DNA of 64,000 bases. Origin: Paenibacillus elgii NBRC 100335 (GTDB lineage Bacteria > Bacillota > Bacilli > Paenibacillales > NBRC-103111). A program made the position numbers and the translations under genes. The stretch lies in assembly GCF_004000865.1 (NCBI RefSeq), contig NZ_BIMB01000004.1:207657-271656 (forward strand). Direction: 5' to 3'. The notes below the pieces were generated by a model that made no database searches, was not told the DNA's origin, and saw nothing but the letters and a program-made list of their open reading frames with translations. This document shows, in pieces, positions 60,775 to 64,000 of the stretch. Position 1 is the first letter of the stretch. Every line of letters starts with the position of its first letter.

Positions 60775-61106
60775 AGCCCGCCCCCTTCAATCGTCAGGTG
60801 ACGGGACAACCCGGTCATGTCGAGCAGACGCCGGATTTTGGCCGGCACTTCCTGTACGGCGAACGATGCCTCCTCCGGCTGCCGTTTCTTAAGCACGGAG
60901 ACGAAAACCCCGATCCCTGTGCTGTCAATGTAAGTCAACTCCCGCAAGTTCAGCTTGAGCGGCACCGTTCGCTGACCCGCCAGCGGCTCCACGACGGAAC
61001 GGAATTGCTCGGCCGTGCTCAAATCAAGCTCACCGGATAAGAACAACACGTTTGCTTCCGGCGTACTTAGCACTTTGACATGGAACTTCTGCGCGTCTCT
61101 GTCCAT
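60771..61106 (-). CDS. RsbV-like anti-anti-sigma factor (second copy)
   Basis: A 111-residue STAS-domain protein with FLSGELDLSTAEQF and the phosphorylation-site segment LTYIDSTGIGVFVSVLKK. It is similar over its whole length to the RsbV at 49583, including EVPAKIRRLLDMTGL against EIPPKIKRLFDLTGI. The Ser is conserved. It is coupled to the degenerate RsbW-like gene and has no recognisable sigma-B promoter. Confidence 0.9.
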   Translation of the reverse strand: MDRDAQKFHVKVLSTPEANVLFLSGELDLSTAEQFRSVVEPLAGQRTVPLKLNLRELTYIDSTGIGVFVSVLKKRQPEEASFAVQEVPAKIRRLLDMTGLSRHLTIEGGGL

Positions 61107-61193
61107 CCGCTTTTACCTCCCCTGAATCCATGATTATTTGTAGAATAGCAGATTTTGGGAAGTTTTTCACGGCACTCCGCAGAGAACCTTGCT

Positions 61194-61219
61194 GATTCAC
61201 CGAAAAGCAGCCGGGGTAA
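61194..61219 (+). promoter_or_regulatory. Probable sigma-B promoter of a small membrane protein
   Basis: GATTCA (61194-61199), 14-nt spacer, GGGTAA (61214-61219). It has one mismatch to the GTTTCA seen at the other sites. Confidence 0.55.
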
Positions 61220-61272
61220 TCATCACTAACGAGGCGCCCGAAAACTTCAGCTCAGACAAGGGGTGATTGAAG

Positions 61273-61434
61273 ATGGATGATCCTACGAAAAGCGTGGACA
61301 TCGAGAAGAAAAGCATCGAGAAACGGATGGATTCCGGCATGGTTGCTTCCACCTTCATCAAATACGCGGCTTACGTCGTCATCTTTTTCGGTTTTCTCTA
61401 TTTCCTGATCCGTTATGTCCTGCCCATGTTCTAA
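61273..61434 (+). CDS. Small single-pass membrane protein
   Basis: A 53-residue protein with a charged head (DDPTKSVDIEKKSIEKRMDSG) and a C-terminal membrane helix (about 30-51, YAAYVVIFFGFLYFLIRYVL). AAGGGGTGATT precedes the ATG and a terminator follows, so it is a real unit. The function is unknown. A likely sigma-B promoter lies 54 bases upstream, suggesting a stress role. Confidence 0.8.
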   Translation: MDDPTKSVDIEKKSIEKRMDSGMVASTFIKYAAYVVIFFGFLYFLIRYVLPMF

Positions 61435-61452
61435 TATGCCCAGTTACGACTC

Positions 61453-61482
61453 GCGCACCGGCTCTGCCGTGTGCGCTTTTTT
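61453..61482 (+). terminator. Terminator after the small membrane protein
   Basis: GCGCAC (61453-61458) and GTGCGC (61471-61476) pair around a 12-nt loop, followed by TTTTTT. Confidence 0.8.
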
Positions 61483-61585
61483 GCGGCGTCGGCGGTCCTT
61501 TTGGGCTTGAACAACAAAATAAAGGCCAGACCAAAGCCTGACCTCTCTCCCGCATGCGATTTTCAGTTGGATCGTATCCTCCGGG

Positions 61586-62173
61586 TTAATCGGTTGCCGT
61601 ATGGAAATAATGGACGGACAGCAGCTTCCCGGTGTGCTCATCCAAGAACAGCTTGAGCGCCCGCTGGCCCCGCTTGTAGACGATCCCATCTTCGCCCGTC
61701 CAATCGGGCGTGCCGAGCGTTTGCCGCAGCGTGTCCGCCTTCATCTCCAGCTTCTTGCCATCGATCTCGATCGTCCCCGCCTGGACGGGAACCATGACAT
61801 ATTGGACGAAATTATCATACAGGCCGATCCGGCAATCGTCGTAGACGAAGGTGCGTTCGTCCTTGAACAGAGGATCGGTTTCCTCGGCTTTCGGCTTGCC
61901 CTTTAATTCATAAAGCGTTTTCAGATCATCTGTAACCGAGATCCCGTTGACCCGTTCCAGCGGCCATTTGACAGGCCCTCCAATTTCGGCTCCAGTTCCG
62001 GCTTCTTCGTAGACGGCGGTATTTACGGTGTGCGTCTGTTCCGTTGCCGCCAGCACTGGCGGATAAGAATGCTTGTCCAATGCCGCAGGCGAATCTTCGG
62101 CGGAGCTCCATGAAGCTCCGGTCAGTCCGATTGCAGCCGCGCCGATCAACCACCATTTGCTTAACCGTTTCAT
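61586..62173 (-). CDS. Exported protein, DUF4309/YjgB-like
   Basis: A 195-residue secreted protein. ATG 62173 lies after GAGAGGTGATT and opens a signal peptide (hydrophobic about 8-24, cleavage near SSAED). The mature part has LYELKGKPKAEETDPLFKDERTFVYDDCRIGLYDNFVQYVMVP, resembling the paired K-G-x-P and strand pattern of DUF4309 proteins, and a C-terminal beta block. The function is unknown; the assignment is by pattern only. Confidence 0.65.
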   Translation of the reverse strand: MKRLSKWWLIGAAAIGLTGASWSSAEDSPAALDKHSYPPVLAATEQTHTVNTAVYEEAGTGAEIGGPVKWPLERVNGISVTDDLKTLYELKGKPKAEETDPLFKDERTFVYDDCRIGLYDNFVQYVMVPVQAGTIEIDGKKLEMKADTLRQTLGTPDWTGEDGIVYKRGQRALKLFLDEHTGKLLSVHYFHTATD

Positions 62174-62227
62174 TGGAATCACCTCTCCCGTGTTGTGTCA
62201 GGCAACGGATCGAGTTCAGACGTTTAT

Positions 62228-62569
62228 TTATTGATTTAAAATGACATTCTCATCTACGGCAATGACAATGCGTCCGCTCGCCATCTCCTTCTCGTAGAAT
62301 TCGACCGCCGACATGGACAGCCCGAGAGACAGCAGCTTCTCCCGCAGCGCCATGCCCTCGCACTTGTACAGCGGCGCAACCGTATGCGCCATCGCTTCAC
62401 CCACGAACCCGATCCGGCTTGTGTACTTGGGCTTAAACATCTCCTCCGTCCGCACATTCTCATGAGCCAAAATTTGAATCTGATCCACGCCGCGGCCGGC
62501 CGATTGAAAATCGCGGACCGCCTGCTTCACTTCTTGCTCGCCCTTGGCTACTACGATCGAATGAAACAT
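62228..62569 (-). CDS. General stress protein, YflT-domain
   Basis: A 113-residue cytosolic protein. It begins HSIVVAKGEQEVKQAVRDFQSAGRGVDQIQILAH, the typical strand-helix of YflT/heat-induced stress proteins, and ends with an extended GRIVIAVDEN strand. GGAGGAGG precedes the ATG. B. subtilis YflT belongs to the SigB regulon. Here GTTTCA-N13-CGGTAA (62634-62610, minus strand) lies upstream inside the 3' end of glgC. Confidence 0.83.
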   Translation of the reverse strand: MFHSIVVAKGEQEVKQAVRDFQSAGRGVDQIQILAHENVRTEEMFKPKYTSRIGFVGEAMAHTVAPLYKCEGMALREKLLSLGLSMSAVEFYEKEMASGRIVIAVDENVILNQ

Positions 62570-62609
62570 CGGAAACGCCTCCTCCAGTCGGTAGTATCAT
62601 CAAAGCTTC

Positions 62610-62634
62610 TTACCGGACGTGCTCCAGTTGAAAC
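62610..62634 (-). promoter_or_regulatory. Possible sigma-B promoter of the YflT-like gene
   Basis: Minus strand GTTTCA (62634-62629), 13-nt spacer, CGGTAA (62615-62610). The spacer is one base shorter and the -10 has one mismatch. Confidence 0.45.
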
Positions 62635-63791
62635 TGCCCGATCGGCATGTACACTTTCGGCTTCTTGCCGCTTTGTTTCATCACCATCTCCGCATCGCCG
62701 ATGACGGCGATCGAGGACTTGGACAAGCTTCCGACGGTGGCCCCGTCCATCAGGACCGCGCCTTCTCCGATGATCGCATTGCGGGCGAATACGCCTCTTC
62801 CGATATGCGCATTCGGCATCACAATGCAGTTGCGGAGCACGCTGCCCTGCCCGACGTACACGTCGTGCGAAACGACCGAGCGTTCCACTTGGCCGAAAAT
62901 ATGGCTGTTGCCGGCGATCAGCGAATACGTGACGCGGGCTGAAGGATCGACGTAAGAATGTCCAGCTACGCAAGCGGGCGTATGCATCGGCCATGCGGCT
63001 TCGCTGCAGCGGAATCGCGGCTGCTCGCCGATCAGATCCATATGCGCTTCCCACAAGCTTTCCACGGTTCCGACATCGCGCCAATACCCTTCGTACGAGT
63101 ACGCGTGCAGCTTGCCGCCGGAGCGCAGCATGGCCGGTATGACGTCTTTGCCGAAGTCCCGGGAGGAATGCGGATCGCGCGCGTCGCTATCCAGCATCCG
63201 TTTCAAATAAGACCATTTGAATATATAGATGCCCATCGAGGCGAGATTGCTTTTCGGCTGGGCTGGTTTTTCCGTAAATTCAACGATCCGTCCCCGGCTG
63301 TCCGTCCGCATAATGCCGAAGCGGGGAGCCTCCTCCCATGCGACCGGCGTGACCGCAATCGTCGCATCGGCCCCACTGTCCTCATGCTGCTTCAGCATCC
63401 GCCGATAATCCATCCGATATATATGATCGCCCGACAAGATCAACACGTGCTCCGGTTCGTGCCGCCGGATGAACGCTTGATTTTTGTACACCGCATCCGC
63501 CGTACCTGCATATTCGCTCTCCTGCGGCGGAAGCAGGGCAACGCCGTCCGAGACGTTCGACCAGACCGCCCCACTGCCGATGTGCTCATGCAGGGATGCG
63601 GCTTGATATTGGGTCACGACACCAACCGAGCGGATCCCCGAATTTTTGCAATTGCTCAAGCCAAAATCGATGATCCGGTAAGCACCGCCGAAATGAACCG
63701 CCGGTTTTGCTTTGGATGCGGTCAACACGCCCAGCCGACGGCCTTCCCCGCCGGCAAGCAGCAAAGCTACACATGCTTGGGAATTCATCAT
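62610..63791 (-). CDS. glgC: Glucose-1-phosphate adenylyltransferase
   Basis: A 393-residue ADP-glucose pyrophosphorylase, the first committed step of glycogen synthesis. The nucleotide-binding start [15 protein letters not shown], the [10 protein letters not shown] metal site, [11 protein letters not shown] and [14 protein letters not shown] are conserved. A C-terminal left-handed beta-helix (about 290-380) completes the protein. ATG 63791 and the next codon ATG 63788 are both possible. GTTTCA-N14-GGTTAA (63874-63849, minus strand) is a near-consensus sigma-B promoter. No other glg gene lies in the window. Confidence 0.93.
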   Translation of the reverse strand: MMNSQACVALLLAGGEGRRLGVLTASKAKPAVHFGGAYRIIDFGLSNCKNSGIRSVGVVTQYQAASLHEHIGSGAVWSNVSDGVALLPPQESEYAGTADAVYKNQAFIRRHEPEHVLILSGDHIYRMDYRRMLKQHEDSGADATIAVTPVAWEEAPRFGIMRTDSRGRIVEFTEKPAQPKSNLASMGIYIFKWSYLKRMLDSDARDPHSSRDFGKDVIPAMLRSGGKLHAYSYEGYWRDVGTVESLWEAHMDLIGEQPRFRCSEAAWPMHTPACVAGHSYVDPSARVTYSLIAGNSHIFGQVERSVVSHDVYVGQGSVLRNCIVMPNAHIGRGVFARNAIIGEGAVLMDGATVGSLSKSSIAVIGDAEMVMKQSGKKPKVYMPIGQFQLEHVR

Positions 63792-63848
63792 TTCACCTGC
63801 ACCTCTCTGTTGGTCTAGTGTTTCGTCGCTTTCGTTCGATACCTATGA

Positions 63849-63874
63849 TTAACCGGGCGCCCGGTCTATGAAAC
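63849..63874 (-). promoter_or_regulatory. Possible sigma-B promoter of glgC
   Basis: Minus strand GTTTCA (63874-63869), 14-nt spacer, GGTTAA (63854-63849), with one mismatch in the -10. Nothing else is recognised in 63875-64000. Confidence 0.5.
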
Positions 63875-64000
63875 ATAAATTGGCAGCTTTCATAGCACGA
63901 GCCAGCCGTTTTTCAAGGTGGGTCGAACGGATCGTTTGATCTATAGTTTTATAATTTTTTAACAAATTTTTGAACACTCCCGCCACCTACGCTAATGACG

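Overview
The window looks like chromosome from a Paenibacillus-type bacterium (Bacillota, Paenibacillaceae). By eye, most of it is GC-rich. The gene set fits that group: ydbS/ydbT, an rsbV-rsbW-sigB operon, a YerC/TrpR-like regulator, an SR1P-like peptide, an erm(D)-like methylase, several AraC-type regulators beside secreted or cytosolic glycoside hydrolases, and solute-binding proteins without permeases. No rRNA, tRNA or CRISPR array was seen. Family names come from reading motifs, not from database searches.

Region 1 (1-7.27 kb) is clearly AT-richer and looks like an integrated element. It holds an unknown protein, three consecutive tyrosine recombinases (a recombinase-in-trio arrangement), a small unknown protein and a phage/ICE-type integrase. 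It ends at the 3' end of an rlmCD/rumA-type rRNA methyltransferase gene, a known target for integrative elements. Region 2 (7.27-22.1 kb) is mainly housekeeping: dagK-rlmCD, a sirohydrochlorin chelatase, YerC, NamA, a gapB-like gene with an SR1P-like peptide gene directly behind it, a low-GC pair of secreted proteins, ydbS-ydbT, and an XRE/MFS/CMD module. Region 3 (22.4-37.6 kb) carries ThuA, GH88, GH2 and GH10 enzymes with AraC regulators. It also has an erm gene with a recognisable translational attenuator and a PadR regulator facing a frameshifted hydrolase.

Region 4 (37.7-45.4 kb) is the most unusual. An ECF sigma factor is translationally coupled to a membrane-anchored protein whose outer part is a solute-binding domain, followed by a lipoprotein paralogue. 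Divergently transcribed are a third paralogue, a PAP2-family membrane enzyme and a membrane-anchored GH26-like hydrolase. Two perfect GGAAC-N16-CGTC promoters stand back to back between the two arms. This reads as a self-contained glycan-sensing and envelope-remodelling regulon with the solute-binding domain as anti-sigma sensor.

Region 5 (45.4-64 kb) contains general stress genes (glsB-like, ytxH-like, DUF948, dps, rsbVW-sigB), with GTTTCA-N14/15-GGGTAA sigma-B promoters in front of at least four units. It continues with a purine permease/ankyrin/LysR group, a nupNOPQ-type nucleoside ABC transporter, a second rsbV/rsbW pair whose kinase looks degenerate, and a glgC/stress-protein pair. A family of 263-bp inverted-repeat elements and their remnants is scattered through the window (14.7, 16.65, 34.05, 35.55 and 59.99 kb).
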